In this document: in pieces, positions 19,068 to 28,680 of the stretch
How the letters are laid out: each line of letters begins with the position of its first letter
How positions within the stretch are numbered: position 1 is the stretch's first letter
Origin: Salipaludibacillus sp. LMS25
Lineage (GTDB): Bacteria; Bacillota; Bacilli; Bacillales; Salisediminibacteriaceae
Direction: 5' to 3'
Length of the DNA: 64,000 nt
Assembly: GCF_024362805.1 (NCBI RefSeq)
Contig: NZ_CP093299.1
Location: forward strand, 3,628,001 to 3,692,000
Program-made: the position numbers and the translations under genes
The notes under the pieces: model-generated
What the model was told of the DNA's origin: nothing
The model's database searches: none
Seen by the model: the letters and a program-made list of their open reading frames with translations, nothing else

Positions 19068-20096
19068 ATGGATGTTTTACAATTTGATTATCATTTACCA
19101 GAAGAATTAATTGCACAAACGCCGTTAAAAAACCGAGAAAGTTCTCGCTTATTAATTTTGGATAAGCAAACTGGTGACATAACACATAAACATTTCCCTG
19201 ATTTGTTAACGTTTTTAGAAAAAGGCGATACGTTAGTTTTGAACAATACGAAAGTGATTCCCGCCAGATTATTTGGCATAAAGAAAGAGACGGGAGCTAA
19301 GATTGAACTTCTTCTTCTCAAAGAGGAGGGAAACCATCAATGGGAAGTGCTTGTAAAGCCTGCTAAAAGAGTAAAAAAAGGAACAGTGCTTACGTTTGGA
19401 GATGGTATTCTTACTGGTAAATGTGTGGAAGAGCTACCAGAAGGCAGAAGGAAAATAATGTTTTCGTTTTCGGGTATTTTTCACGAAATTTTAGATAGGC
19501 TAGGTGAGATGCCCTTGCCTCCTTATATACAAGAGCAATTAGAAGAAAAAGATCGGTATCAGACAGTTTATGCAGAGCATAGAGGTTCAGCAGCAGCCCC
19601 TACAGCTGGACTGCATTTTACCGAATCATTATTAAGTAAGGTAAAAGAAAAAGGGGTAAATATCGCTTATATTACATTACATGTTGGTCTTGGGACATTC
19701 CGGCCTGTAGCAGTTAATTCGGTAGAAGAACATCACATGCATGCTGAGTTTTATGAAATGACGGAAGAGACAGCGGCGTTATTAAATGAGACGAAGGAGC
19801 AAGGTAAGAAAGTAGTAGCGGTCGGGACGACATCAGCACGAACACTTGAAACAGTAGCACGGGATCATCATGGTCGATTAGCTGCATCTAGCGGTTGGAC
19901 TGATATTTTCATTTACCCTGGCTTTACATTTCGAGCGATTGATGGCCTTTTAACTAATTTTCACTTGCCGAAATCGACGTTAGTCATGCTAGTAAGCGCC
20001 TTTGCCGGAAGAGACCATATTTTAAATGCTTATCGTGAAGCGGTGACTGCCAAGTATCGTTTTTTCAGCTTTGGCGATGCAATGCTTCTCATTTAG
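19068..20096 (+). CDS. queA: tRNA preQ1(34) ribosyltransferase-isomerase QueA
   Basis: Transfers and isomerises the ribosyl group of S-adenosylmethionine onto preQ1 at tRNA position 34, giving epoxyqueuosine. The N-terminus [24 protein letters not shown] and the block [17 protein letters not shown] (near residue 177) are family signatures; [10 protein letters not shown] is near the C-terminus. Length is 342 residues. AGAAAGGAAC precedes the ATG. It is directly upstream of tgt, which does the previous step in the same modification. Confidence 0.96.
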   Translation: MDVLQFDYHLPEELIAQTPLKNRESSRLLILDKQTGDITHKHFPDLLTFLEKGDTLVLNNTKVIPARLFGIKKETGAKIELLLLKEEGNHQWEVLVKPAKRVKKGTVLTFGDGILTGKCVEELPEGRRKIMFSFSGIFHEILDRLGEMPLPPYIQEQLEEKDRYQTVYAEHRGSAAAPTAGLHFTESLLSKVKEKGVNIAYITLHVGLGTFRPVAVNSVEEHHMHAEFYEMTEETAALLNETKEQGKKVVAVGTTSARTLETVARDHHGRLAASSGWTDIFIYPGFTFRAIDGLLTNFHLPKSTLVMLVSAFAGRDHILNAYREAVTAKYRFFSFGDAMLLI

Positions 20097-21266
<1,170 letters not shown>

Positions 21267-21362
21267 TAAATCTTATATCCTAATAGATTTTGATTGATTT
21301 TTAAAGGAAAGTTTGTCTACAATAGTACGGGAGAATCATTTTACAGCCTTGACACTTCGTAA

Positions 21363-21389
21363 CTGAATGTTAGGGAATGAAACATTCAG
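21363..21389 (+). other. Hairpin between tgt and yajC
   Basis: CTGAATGTT pairs with AACATTCAG (9 bp) across a 9-base loop, followed by CTTTAT. It may be a weak terminator of tgt or a leader structure of yajC. Confidence 0.35.
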
Positions 21390-21436
21390 CTTTATAGGTT
21401 GATGTGAAGGTGTTAAGACTGAAAGGGGTGAAATAA

Positions 21437-21697
21437 ATGAATTTTGCGCCACTTATTACGCTTGTGGTTATGTTTGCGATTTTTTATTTTCTTTTGATTC
21501 GTCCCCAGCAAAAGAGACAAAAGAAAGTCCAAGAGATGCATGCAGCTCTTCAAAAAGGGGATAAAATTGTAACAATTGGTGGCTTGCACGGCACGATTGA
21601 TGCGATTGATGAAAATCAAGTGGTGATCATGGTCGACGGCAATAATAAGTTAACATTTGATCGTCAAGCGATACGTGAAGTAGTTAACCCTGATTGA
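21437..21697 (+). CDS. yajC: Preprotein translocase accessory subunit YajC
   Basis: 86-residue membrane protein that associates with SecDF and the Sec translocon. One N-terminal membrane segment (residues about 5-22, ending FYFLLIRPQQKRQKKVQEM) and a short soluble domain with GDKIVTIGGLHGTI. Follows tgt as in Bacillus, where it is called yrbF. AAAGGGGTG precedes the ATG. Confidence 0.93.
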   Translation: MNFAPLITLVVMFAIFYFLLIRPQQKRQKKVQEMHAALQKGDKIVTIGGLHGTIDAIDENQVVIMVDGNNKLTFDRQAIREVVNPD

Positions 21698-21701
21698 TAT
21701 A

Positions 21702-21738
21702 AAAAATCGACTTCCAAAATAGGAGGTCGATTTTTTTA
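21702..21738. terminator. Bidirectional terminator between yajC and the TIGR04086 gene
   Basis: AAAATCGACTTCC pairs with GGAGGTCGATTTT across a 6-base loop; T runs follow on both strands. The genes on either side converge here. Confidence 0.85.
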
Positions 21739-21741
21739 GAT

Positions 21742-22128
21742 TTATTTTTCTTTAAAATTATGGCCTCGAACGTTGACCCCTAACATACCTCCGAATATAG
21801 CTGTTATTAAATAACCACCATGCATGATTGTTTGCTGCAGATCAAACCCCTCATTGAAACTTAAAAACTGCGTGAGAAAGGTGACACACGAATACATTAA
21901 AGCAGTTAGTGCCCCAGCAAACCACCCCTTTTCTCCTGATTTACCGCCTGCTAAAAAGCCACCCAAAAATAAAGCGATAAATGAAAAAATAAGTAGAACC
22001 CAGAAAAATGATTCTTCAGTAATACCTGTATATCGAAGAATCAATGAGCTTAGGAAACTGGCCGCAATTACAAGGACAAATATCATTAATACACCGTACA
22101 AAACGCTGCTCATAAGCCGTTGTGGCAC
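21742..22128 (-). CDS. TIGR04086-family membrane protein (YrzE-like)
   Basis: 128-residue protein with four predicted membrane segments (about 8-30, 40-62, 68-88 and 98-120). The motif LGGFLAGGKSGEKGWFAGALTA resembles the conserved part of TIGR04086/YrzE proteins. The start is GTG 22128, 12 bases from GGAGGG. In Bacillus yrzE lies next to yajC, as here. Function unknown. Confidence 0.8.
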   Translation of the reverse strand: MPQRLMSSVLYGVLMIFVLVIAASFLSSLILRYTGITEESFFWVLLIFSFIALFLGGFLAGGKSGEKGWFAGALTALMYSCVTFLTQFLSFNEGFDLQQTIMHGGYLITAIFGGMLGVNVRGHNFKEK

Positions 22129-22312
22129 GCTAATACCCTCCTTTAACTTCTTCTATTACCTCATCTATATTCTTTATGAAATTAAAATAGACGAGCTTTT
22201 ATGAAAAACTGAGATAAAAAGCCTAGCTTTTCTAAGCCGTAATGAAATAGTGACATGATTGTCCAACTGTCTTCATAGAATGTATCGATGAAACAGGGAG
22301 GGACATCGGCGT

Positions 22313-23602
22313 ATGGAATGGATGATGGCATTGACGATATTTATAGTAAGCTATAGCTTACTAATTAGTGAAAAATATAATCGAGCTCTTATTGCATGTC
22401 TTGGTGGGATTGCCATGCTAATGGCAGGGGTCATGACATTGGACAATGCCTTTTTACAGCATATTGACTGGCATACGATCGTCTTGTTGCTGTCGATGAT
22501 GATTCTTGTATCTATTACAAGTCAAAGTGGGCTTTTTGAGTTTGCGGCTATCTATTTAGCGAAAGTTGTAAAGGGAAGACCAATCTCTTTATTAGTCGTT
22601 ATTTCGACACTTACAGCAGTGGGCTCAGCGTTATTAAATAACGTCACAACCGTCCTTCTTATTGTTCCGATCGTTATGACCTTAACAAAAATGCTTAACA
22701 TCACAGCTATTCCTTATTTAATTGCAACGATACTAGCTTCTAATATAGGTGGTACAGCAACACTAATTGGTGATCCACCAAACCTCATGATCGGACAGGC
22801 CGTAGAGCATTTGAATTTCAACGATTTTCTTATCCATTTAGGACCTGTAGTGGTGGTTATATACGTCATTGTATTATCTGGGATCTCCCTGTTGTATAGG
22901 AATAAATTAACTGTGGATAAAGCTGATCGTATGCGTTTAATGGCCATAAATCCACGCATTTATTTAGAGCGACGCTCGTTATTGTTCAAGTCCGTTACGA
23001 CGCTTATTTTAACGATGACCGGCTTTATGATGCAGCCTTTATTAAATATAGAATTAACGAGCATCGCCATGGCAGGTGCTATTTTGCTTATGTTATTAAC
23101 AAGTGAAGAGAAAGGGACTGAAGAGGTTTTTCAATCCATTGAATGGGTGACTATTTTCTTCTTTGTAGGGTTGTTTATGCTAGTGGGCGGATTAAAAGAA
23201 ACGGGACTTATTGATGAGATTGCTAAATCCATTATTTATTATACGGAAGGTGATGTTCCGACTACGGCGTTGTTAATTCTTTGGGCGTCAGGAATTCTTT
23301 CTGGATTCGTAGATAATATTCCTTTCGTCGCAGCTATGATTCCGGTTATTTTAGAATTTCAAGAGTACGGTATGACAAACTTAGACCCCCTTTGGTGGGC
23401 ATTAGCCCTTGGTGCATGTTTAGGAGGAAATGGGACATTAATTGGTGCTAGCTCTAACCTTATAGTGGCAGGATTAGCTATGAAAGCACGGCAACCTTTT
23501 TCTTATGTAGACTTTCTAAAAATCGGCATACCGACGGCATTAATCTCTTTTATTATTTCAAGTGTTTATTTATATTTTCGCTACTTAACAGATTTTATGT
23601 AA
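22313..23602 (+). CDS. ArsB/NhaD-type ion transporter superfamily permease
   Basis: 429-residue polytopic membrane protein, about 11-12 segments. Two inverted half-repeats are visible, each with a helix-breaking signature: NIGGTATLIGDPPNLM (near residue 145) and GGNGTLIGASSNL (near 372). The family includes arsenite exporters, sodium/proton antiporters and P-protein-like transporters of unknown substrate; nothing in the sequence decides among them. GGGAGGG lies about 12 bases before ATG 22313. No arsR or arsC is adjacent, so an arsenite role is not supported. Confidence 0.85.
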   Translation: MEWMMALTIFIVSYSLLISEKYNRALIACLGGIAMLMAGVMTLDNAFLQHIDWHTIVLLLSMMILVSITSQSGLFEFAAIYLAKVVKGRPISLLVVISTLTAVGSALLNNVTTVLLIVPIVMTLTKMLNITAIPYLIATILASNIGGTATLIGDPPNLMIGQAVEHLNFNDFLIHLGPVVVVIYVIVLSGISLLYRNKLTVDKADRMRLMAINPRIYLERRSLLFKSVTTLILTMTGFMMQPLLNIELTSIAMAGAILLMLLTSEEKGTEEVFQSIEWVTIFFFVGLFMLVGGLKETGLIDEIAKSIIYYTEGDVPTTALLILWASGILSGFVDNIPFVAAMIPVILEFQEYGMTNLDPLWWALALGACLGGNGTLIGASSNLIVAGLAMKARQPFSYVDFLKIGIPTALISFIISSVYLYFRYLTDFM

Positions 23603-23724
23603 AGACATAATGCTGTTTCGAAAGGTTATTTATTAGCAGAATAATATGAAATGACTGAACTGAGCTGTAGAGTTATTAATGATGATAATCCAAAAAACTT
23701 TTAGGGAGTGTTGTTCTCTTTCAG

Positions 23725-23877
23725 GTCAAGTGAACTCGTATTAGCAAACTGAAACATCGAGAAATCAGATGGCGTCTCGCCGCTACCTGATTAACAGTTC
23801 CCACCTACGCTACGCGGCTTAGGTGGGCTCTATAACCCTTAAAACATTTAAGGGTTAAGAAGATCAACTCACTTGAC
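23725..23877. repeat. Palindrome-rich element bounded by 9-bp inverted repeats
   Basis: GTCAAGTGA (23725-23733) and TCACTTGAC (23869-23877) are perfect terminal inverted repeats. Between them are two perfect hairpins: CCCACCTA/TAGGTGGG (23800-23827) and AACCCTTAAA/TTTAAGGGTT (23834-23856), plus a looser ATCAG/CTGAT pairing. There is no reading frame. It may be a small non-autonomous transposable element or a structured RNA. Confidence 0.55.
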
Positions 23878-23989
23878 GACACACAAAGAAAAATTATGAC
23901 AAATGTAAAAGCGTGAGTATTTTTGGGTATGGTTTAGTTTAAGATGGTAAAACTAAGCATACTATTAGCAACTGTGTGAAGGAGACAAA

Positions 23990-24649
23990 ATGGAGCTAGT
24001 AACCATTATTTTACGCACACTAGTGATCTACGTTGTTATTTTAATCATTTTTAGACTTATGGGAAAGCGTGAAATTGGCCAGTTGTCTATCGTTGACTTT
24101 GTTATATCTTTAATGATTGCAGAGCTAGCCGTTATAACAATTGAAAATGTTAGAGTCCCTGTCATTCACCAACTGATTCCTATGTTTCTTCTTATGCTCA
24201 TTCAAATCACTTTAGCATACATCTCTTTAAAGAGCCGAAAATTAAGGAAAATGATTGATGGTAAGCCGTCAGTGATCATTCGTCAAGGTAAAATTGATGA
24301 GCGTGAAATGAGGAGGCAACGCTATAATTTCGATGATTTAATGTTGCAATTAAGACAAAAAGATATTCAGTATATGTCTGATGTAGAATTTGCCCTTTTA
24401 GAGCCCTCAGGCCAACTATCTGTTATTCGCAAAGATCCAGATGAATCTGTTAAAGGTAGACCGGCTTTTATACCATTCCCTTTAGTACTAGATGGAGAAA
24501 TACAGGAGGAACATCTGTCTGAAATCGGAAGAGATGTCCATTGGTTAAGGCGCGAGCTGAGGAAAAAAGGCGTGGTGGAAGTGAGAAGTATCTCTTTTTG
24601 TTCGCTTAATAGAGATGAATCATTATTTGTTGACTTAAAAAATGAGTAA
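23990..24649 (+). CDS. yrbG: DUF421 membrane protein (YrbG/YetF family)
   Basis: 219-residue protein with three N-terminal membrane segments (about 5-25, 33-52 and 58-78), then a cytoplasmic DUF421 domain with KPSVIIRQGKIDEREMRRQR and a second YetF-type subdomain. The family is linked to spore envelope and germination in some members (YetF). Synteny (after yajC and yrzE, before spoVB) supports yrbG. AAGGAGAC precedes ATG 23990. Confidence 0.85.
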   Translation: MELVTIILRTLVIYVVILIIFRLMGKREIGQLSIVDFVISLMIAELAVITIENVRVPVIHQLIPMFLLMLIQITLAYISLKSRKLRKMIDGKPSVIIRQGKIDEREMRRQRYNFDDLMLQLRQKDIQYMSDVEFALLEPSGQLSVIRKDPDESVKGRPAFIPFPLVLDGEIQEEHLSEIGRDVHWLRRELRKKGVVEVRSISFCSLNRDESLFVDLKNE

Positions 24650-24651
24650 GA

Positions 24652-24693
24652 AGGGTATCCTAAAACGCATGTAACTGATGGGATACCCCTTTT
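24652..24693 (+). terminator. Terminator of yrbG
   Basis: AGGGTATCC pairs with GGATACCCC across a loop of about 20 bases, followed by TTTT. Confidence 0.7.
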
Positions 24694-24739
24694 ATGTTAT
24701 GATGCTTTTAAAAAATGGGGTAAAACAATTTGCTTGGCG

Positions 24740-24886
24740 CTATTCTAAACAATCTATCGTGAGATGATAGTGAGAGCAAGCGATGAGAAGGCTTATAATT
24801 TGATTACGATCTAACCCTGTTTCTTTTGCGACTTCCTCAATCCAATCTTTAAAACAATCATCCATTCTGACAGTAGGTCTGTACAT
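24740..24886 (-). CDS. Small ribbon-helix-helix-like protein, perhaps truncated
   Basis: 48-codon frame, not a shadow of any other gene. The protein starts MYRPTVRMDDCFKDWIEEVA and continues with TGLDRNQIISLLIACS, which looks like a ribbon-helix-helix DNA-binding protein of the type carried by mobile elements. No ribosome binding site is visible before the ATG, so the N-terminus may be missing. Its start codon overlaps the start codon of the opposite-strand frame at 24885, which suggests a junction of two DNA pieces. Confidence 0.4.
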   Translation of the reverse strand: MYRPTVRMDDCFKDWIEEVAKETGLDRNQIISLLIACSHYHLTIDCLE

Positions 24887-25316
24887 GAATATTTTTCAAA
24901 GAAGTGAAAAACAGAGATTCCGAAAAAATGTGACTTCTGATATTGAACAGATAAAAAAATCTATTTCTCTTTATGAAAAGGATGCTACGTCTAGTGGGTT
25001 TACCAGTAAACAATCTTTTGAAAGTGGCTTAGTATCTTTCAAGCAAAAGGAATATGCTGTGTTGTCTCAAAATGAAAGAGAGAAATCAGCACTTTTTGAA
25101 GAACGTGAAATTTTAGAAAAAGGGAAAGTAGCTATTGAAAACAGATCAAAAAGAGAGGTTGTTTTTAACTATCCAAACAATCCTGAGATAAAATATATTG
25201 ATCATAAAACAGTTGAGTCTTTTCAGGAACTGAAAAAAATATCAGAGGGGAATTTCCCATCGATAGAAATGGTTAAAAAGGGATTTGAAACTATAAATCA
25301 AGTGAGAGAAAAATAG
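24885..25316 (+). CDS. Unrecognised 143-residue charged protein
   Basis: I do not recognise this protein. It is strongly charged, helical (residues about 5-95), with no membrane segment or cysteine, and ends in VREK. A strong terminator follows 36 bases after the stop, so it looks like the 3-prime end of a transcription unit. There is no clear ribosome binding site before ATG 24885, so it may be the C-terminal remainder of a larger gene joined to the RHH fragment. It is the left edge of the accessory island between yrbG and spoVB. Confidence 0.5.
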   Translation: MNIFQRSEKQRFRKNVTSDIEQIKKSISLYEKDATSSGFTSKQSFESGLVSFKQKEYAVLSQNEREKSALFEEREILEKGKVAIENRSKREVVFNYPNNPEIKYIDHKTVESFQELKKISEGNFPSIEMVKKGFETINQVREK

Positions 25317-25351
25317 GCTCTCTGTCAATTGTTGAGTCTGAGATTGATCCA

Positions 25352-25395
25352 GAAAAGCCGGATCTCCTTAGAGTAGGAGAATCCGGCTTTTCTTA
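25352..25395 (+). terminator. Strong terminator in accessory island
   Basis: AAAAGCCGGAT...TCC pairs with GGA...ATCCGGCTTTT across an 8-base loop. Usable on both strands, since A and T runs flank it. Confidence 0.85.
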
Positions 25396-25446
25396 TATTT
25401 AATGAAGGTAAAGGCTGTAGAGCAGCCTTACTATTGGATTTGAATG

Positions 25447-25487
25447 TATATTACCCTAGGAAATGCTCGCACGCAAGAGGTAATATA
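25447..25487. other. 9-bp perfect inverted repeat downstream of the ABC operon
   Basis: TATATTACC and GGTAATATA are separated by 23 bases. A second small hairpin (AAGGCTG/CAGCCTT) lies just left at about 25403-25422. Nothing else is seen in 25396-25539. They could be weak terminators for the minus-strand operon. Confidence 0.3.
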
Positions 25488-25539
25488 TGAGCTAACAAAC
25501 CGAGTTTGCTCCTTTATGATCTATAAATAACTATGATTC

Positions 25540-25695
25540 TTATTTAGGGCTTGCTAGATAAACAGCAAAAAGAATGAGGATGATTCCAAGCACTATTAAA
25601 AACTTGTATAAAACATTCCGCTTTCTACGAGAAGCGCCAAGAATGGTGAAGAATATGCCAAGGATGAATGACATGATCATTGCAAAGAATCCCAT
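25540..25695 (-). CDS. Small two-segment membrane protein, last gene of the ABC operon
   Basis: 51-codon protein starting MGFFAMIMSFILGIFF, with two hydrophobic segments (residues about 2-20 and 30-47), a basic loop SRRKRNVLYK and the end ASPK. The ATG is one base after the ATPase stop (TAA-A-ATG), and GAAGGG within the ATPase gene lies about 11 bases upstream, so translation is coupled. Immunity or accessory role is an inference from position alone. No family recognised. Confidence 0.65.
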   Translation of the reverse strand: MGFFAMIMSFILGIFFTILGASRRKRNVLYKFLIVLGIILILFAVYLASPK

Positions 25696-25696
25696 T

Positions 25697-26359
25697 TTAT
25701 TCATTCCCTTCGAGAGTAATTATTCGTTCATGACGATTGGCTACATCTAAATCATGAGTCACTGTAATAATAGTAGTATTAAATTCTTTATTCATATCAA
25801 ATAGTAGACTGATAATTTTTTCTTTATTTTCTAAGTCTAAAGAAGCAGTAGGTTCATCTGATAAAATTATTTTGGGATTCATAATTACAGCCCTAGCAAA
25901 AACAGCTCTAGATCGTTGGCCTCCAGAACAATCAAGTGGTTTTTTTTTCAAAATGGGCTCAATCCCAATTTTATTAATAATCCGTTTAAAGTGATCTTGG
26001 ACAGTTAGGTCTTTTTCAACGTTACCATACATAAGCGGTAATTTAATATTATCCTCTATGGTCAAAGAATTAATTAATGAGGACTCCTGAAGACAAAAAC
26101 CAATTTTTTGATTACGCCACTCAGCTAGTTTATTTCGTGATATATCCTTAACAGGTAAATCAAAAAGCTTATAGTTCCCTTGATATTGTGTATCAAGTAG
26201 ACCAATAATATTAAGCAAAGAACTTTTTCCAACTCCAGACTTCCCTATAATAGAAAGTCTTTCCCCAGGTTCAACTTCCAAATCAAAATCATTTAAGATA
26301 GAAAAACCTTTCTTCTTGAATCTTTTTTCCTGGATTTCTAGCTTAATTATACTATTCAT
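25697..26359 (-). CDS. ABC transporter ATPase, MacB/LolD type, peptide-associated
   Basis: 220-residue nucleotide-binding subunit. Walker A is GKSGVGKSS (near residue 40), the Q-loop is in FCLQES, the signature is CSGGQRSR (near 147, in place of LSGGQ), Walker B is KIILSDEPTASLD and the switch His is in VTHDLD. It resembles ATPases that work with FtsX-type permeases in bacteriocin export or immunity. It overlaps the upstream permease gene by 4 bases. Start ATG 26359 lies inside the end of the permease gene. Confidence 0.85.
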   Translation of the reverse strand: MNSIIKLEIQEKRFKKKGFSILNDFDLEVEPGERLSIIGKSGVGKSSLLNIIGLLDTQYQGNYKLFDLPVKDISRNKLAEWRNQKIGFCLQESSLINSLTIEDNIKLPLMYGNVEKDLTVQDHFKRIINKIGIEPILKKKPLDCSGGQRSRAVFARAVIMNPKIILSDEPTASLDLENKEKIISLLFDMNKEFNTTIITVTHDLDVANRHERIITLEGNE

Positions 26360-27576
26360 TGCAACACCCCTATGGAGATCGGAATACTTTTAATTTTTCT
26401 TATCGTAAGTTCAACAATTGTAAATCCAATAATAACATCTATAAAAAGAACAATAAGTAAAGCCATCCAATCCATGCTTATTGTGCCAAATATTCCGTAG
26501 GTAGCAAAAGTTGATTCTTTTCTTAACCAAAAGCCGTATCTATTGAAAGCGGTTATCACAAATATTATGGATAGAATAATAGAAAACAATATTCCAAAAT
26601 AACTATAATAAATTGCTCTTAGTTTTGAATAACTTAATCCAACTAATAAATTGATTGTAAAATCTCTTATCATTAATCGAACACTCACCAAATTATTCCA
26701 TATAGCTAGACATACAATGATTATGAGTAAAATAAAGGTGATAGTACAGATGATTTTTAATGAATTTACATAATAATCTTCAAAGAAAATAAAGTTTTCT
26801 TGTTGATTAAAAAAGTTAAACTCTAAACCTAGATTTTCCTGGATATTTTCTTTTAAATTCAGTGCTTCTTCTATTGTCGAATCAAGAAGCACAAGGTCCA
26901 TTAAACCATTAACGTGGAGGTCAAGTCCCGCACTTTGAATAAATTCTTCATTAACAGGTAGAAAAATTGAAAAGTTATAATAAGTCTTTGAGTTGGGAGC
27001 ATAAAAATTAGAACTTTGAGTATTCTTCTCTAAGACTCCTTGAACTTTTAAATTGAGTAGTTGTTGGGTCACAGGATCATTAATCTCAATATTTGACCCT
27101 ACAGGATATGTTGTGGACAGACCTGCACCTACTAAAACAGGTATGTTTTCTTTATTAAATTTATAATCGAAGTTTAAGTGGTTTCCTTCGGATAATCTCA
27201 ATTGATTTATCTTATAAGCCTCTTCATCGATATAATTGAAAGGAACTTCCATCTCATTATCATTAGGTAATGAAGTGACAAAACCATCGACTCGCAGAGC
27301 ATATGTGTAATTGTTGTTTAAATATTTATATATTTTTTGTGTATCATCTATTTCAATATTATTGAAATCAGCTTCACTATCTGGGTCTAGATTAGCAATA
27401 ATAGTTCCTTCTTGATTCAGAGTTTCCATTTCTTGATAACCTTGAAAAGTTGAAATAACTGAACGAACAGTAGTAAAAGAAAGATAATTAGCTAAAAAAA
27501 GTAATGTTATCATACCCAAAACAAGTATCGGTCTTTTAAAAAATATTCTAAATAAAAAAAAACGTAAGATTCTCAT
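26356..27576 (-). CDS. FtsX/MacB-type ABC permease
   Basis: 406-residue membrane protein: one N-terminal membrane helix (residues about 15-37), a large extracytoplasmic domain (about 40-265) and three C-terminal helices (about 275-300, 320-342 and 368-390). This is the MacB/FtsX topology, used for mechanotransmission rather than ordinary transport. The extracytoplasmic part is acidic and asparagine-rich. It overlaps both neighbours by 4 bases (27573-27576 and 26356-26359), so the three genes are translated together. Confidence 0.8.
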   Translation of the reverse strand: MRILRFFLFRIFFKRPILVLGMITLLFLANYLSFTTVRSVISTFQGYQEMETLNQEGTIIANLDPDSEADFNNIEIDDTQKIYKYLNNNYTYALRVDGFVTSLPNDNEMEVPFNYIDEEAYKINQLRLSEGNHLNFDYKFNKENIPVLVGAGLSTTYPVGSNIEINDPVTQQLLNLKVQGVLEKNTQSSNFYAPNSKTYYNFSIFLPVNEEFIQSAGLDLHVNGLMDLVLLDSTIEEALNLKENIQENLGLEFNFFNQQENFIFFEDYYVNSLKIICTITFILLIIIVCLAIWNNLVSVRLMIRDFTINLLVGLSYSKLRAIYYSYFGILFSIILSIIFVITAFNRYGFWLRKESTFATYGIFGTISMDWMALLIVLFIDVIIGFTIVELTIRKIKSIPISIGVLQ

Positions 27577-28025
27577 TCTTTTTCCACCTTACCTGCACTA
27601 ATTAATATATATATAATAAAAATAAAGACTAAGTAGAGATTGCTGGTTACATTCAGCTCTAAAAAGAAGTTTAATAAGAGTGATAGTAAAAAGCTAAACA
27701 CTAATATAGTTAGACTATTCAAAATATATCTGATTACAACATTTCCCATTGTATCTCCTACAAGTATTCGGCAGAATATTTCTGTTTTCTTACGATTTAA
27801 AAATTGATAGTGAAATACTATTATAATAAATGTAAGAAAAATAATAATTATAAGCTGATAATCTATAATACTTGTTAAGAAAGACTCTAAAATATAAGAA
27901 CTTTCTTCTAAATTCAAATTTTGTACATAAATAAACATTAAGTTTGAAGCAAAACAGAATAGATAGATAGCAAACGCCTCAAAAACGTCAATAAATCTAA
28001 ATAAAGAATTTTTCATTAGTACCAC
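27573..28025 (-). CDS. Short four-helix membrane partner of the ABC permease
   Basis: 150-residue protein with four predicted membrane segments (about 15-33, 54-74, 96-118 and 126-145). The cytoplasmic stretch FLNRKKTEIFCRILVGDTMGN between segments 2 and 3 resembles the coupling region of FtsX permeases, so this may be a half-size permease without the extracytoplasmic domain. Known lactococcin-972-type systems usually have one large 7-segment protein; here the same content may be split into 150 and 406 residues. Upstream GGTGG at about 28021-28027 on the minus strand can serve as ribosome binding site. Confidence 0.7.
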   Translation of the reverse strand: MVLMKNSLFRFIDVFEAFAIYLFCFASNLMFIYVQNLNLEESSYILESFLTSIIDYQLIIIIFLTFIIIVFHYQFLNRKKTEIFCRILVGDTMGNVVIRYILNSLTILVFSFLLSLLLNFFLELNVTSNLYLVFIFIIYILISAGKVEKE

Positions 28026-28103
28026 CTTTTAATAAATACCAACTAGGTAGTTATTATTCATAATTAAAGTAATGCGGTACTTTATAAGATTATAAATTCG
28101 AAG

Positions 28104-28137
28104 TCGGGCCCTGTAGGAAAATACCTATCAGGCCCGA
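28104..28137 (-). terminator. GC-rich hairpin between peptide gene and ABC genes
   Basis: TCGGGCC pairs perfectly with GGCCCGA, extended by TAGG/CCTA. The U-tract on the minus strand is poor, so it may act as an attenuator or RNA-processing boundary, letting the peptide be made in excess over the transporter. Confidence 0.5.
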
Positions 28138-28179
28138 ACCATTTCCTATATCCATTAATTTTAAAAAAAATTACGAAAA

Positions 28180-28509
28180 TTATCTTCTTGCTCCACGACT
28201 CCAATTAAATTTCGTAGTATACTTGTCTCCCCATCTTATATCGTCCCAAACAGAACCTGTCACTTTGCTAGAATAGGCTGTTTTACTTAGTAAAGTTCTA
28301 CCATCTCGTGTGTATTTAAACGAAGTATACTTATAGGGCGAAGCAGCGTAATTCCAGGCAGCACCATTATATCTAACTTCAAAAACCTCGGTAGAAGAGG
28401 CTCCACTATTAGAATTTCCGAAAGTTGCCCCATACGCTGTATTAGCGCCTAATCCAATTGTGCCAAATACCAACAACGAGCAAATAAACTGACTCATTTT
28501 CTTTTTCAT
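28180..28509 (-). CDS. Secreted small protein, bacteriocin-like (possible lactococcin 972 relative)
   Basis: 109-residue precursor. Signal peptide: MKKKMS, hydrophobic core (about 8-24), likely cleavage after AYG (residue 27). The mature part of about 82 residues has no cysteine, is rich in Ser, Thr, Tyr and Arg, has four tryptophans (AAWNY, SVWDD, IRWGD, FNWSR) and ends SRGARR. Size, the Trp/Tyr-rich mature part and the ABC/FtsX genes downstream resemble lactococcin 972 systems, but I see no clear match to its core motif, so the family assignment is uncertain. A strong promoter precedes it (28549-28577). The spacing to the ABC genes is 154 bases. Confidence 0.65.
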   Translation of the reverse strand: MKKKMSQFICSLLVFGTIGLGANTAYGATFGNSNSGASSTEVFEVRYNGAAWNYAASPYKYTSFKYTRDGRTLLSKTAYSSKVTGSVWDDIRWGDKYTTKFNWSRGARR

Positions 28510-28548
28510 AGATATTCTCTTACTTCTGATTTATTTAATTTCTACTAA

Positions 28549-28577
28549 ATATTAGCATGTATTTTTTCTATATACAA
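28549..28577 (-). promoter_or_regulatory. SigA-type promoter of the secreted peptide gene
   Basis: On the minus strand, -35 TTGTAT (28577-28572), a 17-base spacer and -10 TAATAT (28554-28549). It is about 40 bases before the peptide ATG. Confidence 0.75.
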
Positions 28578-28680
28578 TGCGTTTATTTCTTGTTTTTCTG
28601 ACTATAATCGACCAGAAGCGTGTTTATTTGTTGTTATCTTGAGTATAGAGAGTATTTATTTATCAACACTTTTGGACACT

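Noticed and set aside
21349..21380. Promoter before yajC from TTGACA at 21349
   Set aside because: No -10-like sequence at 16-18 bases downstream.
22313..23602. Arsenite exporter ArsB
   Set aside because: Only superfamily motifs are seen and no ars genes are adjacent; named at superfamily level.
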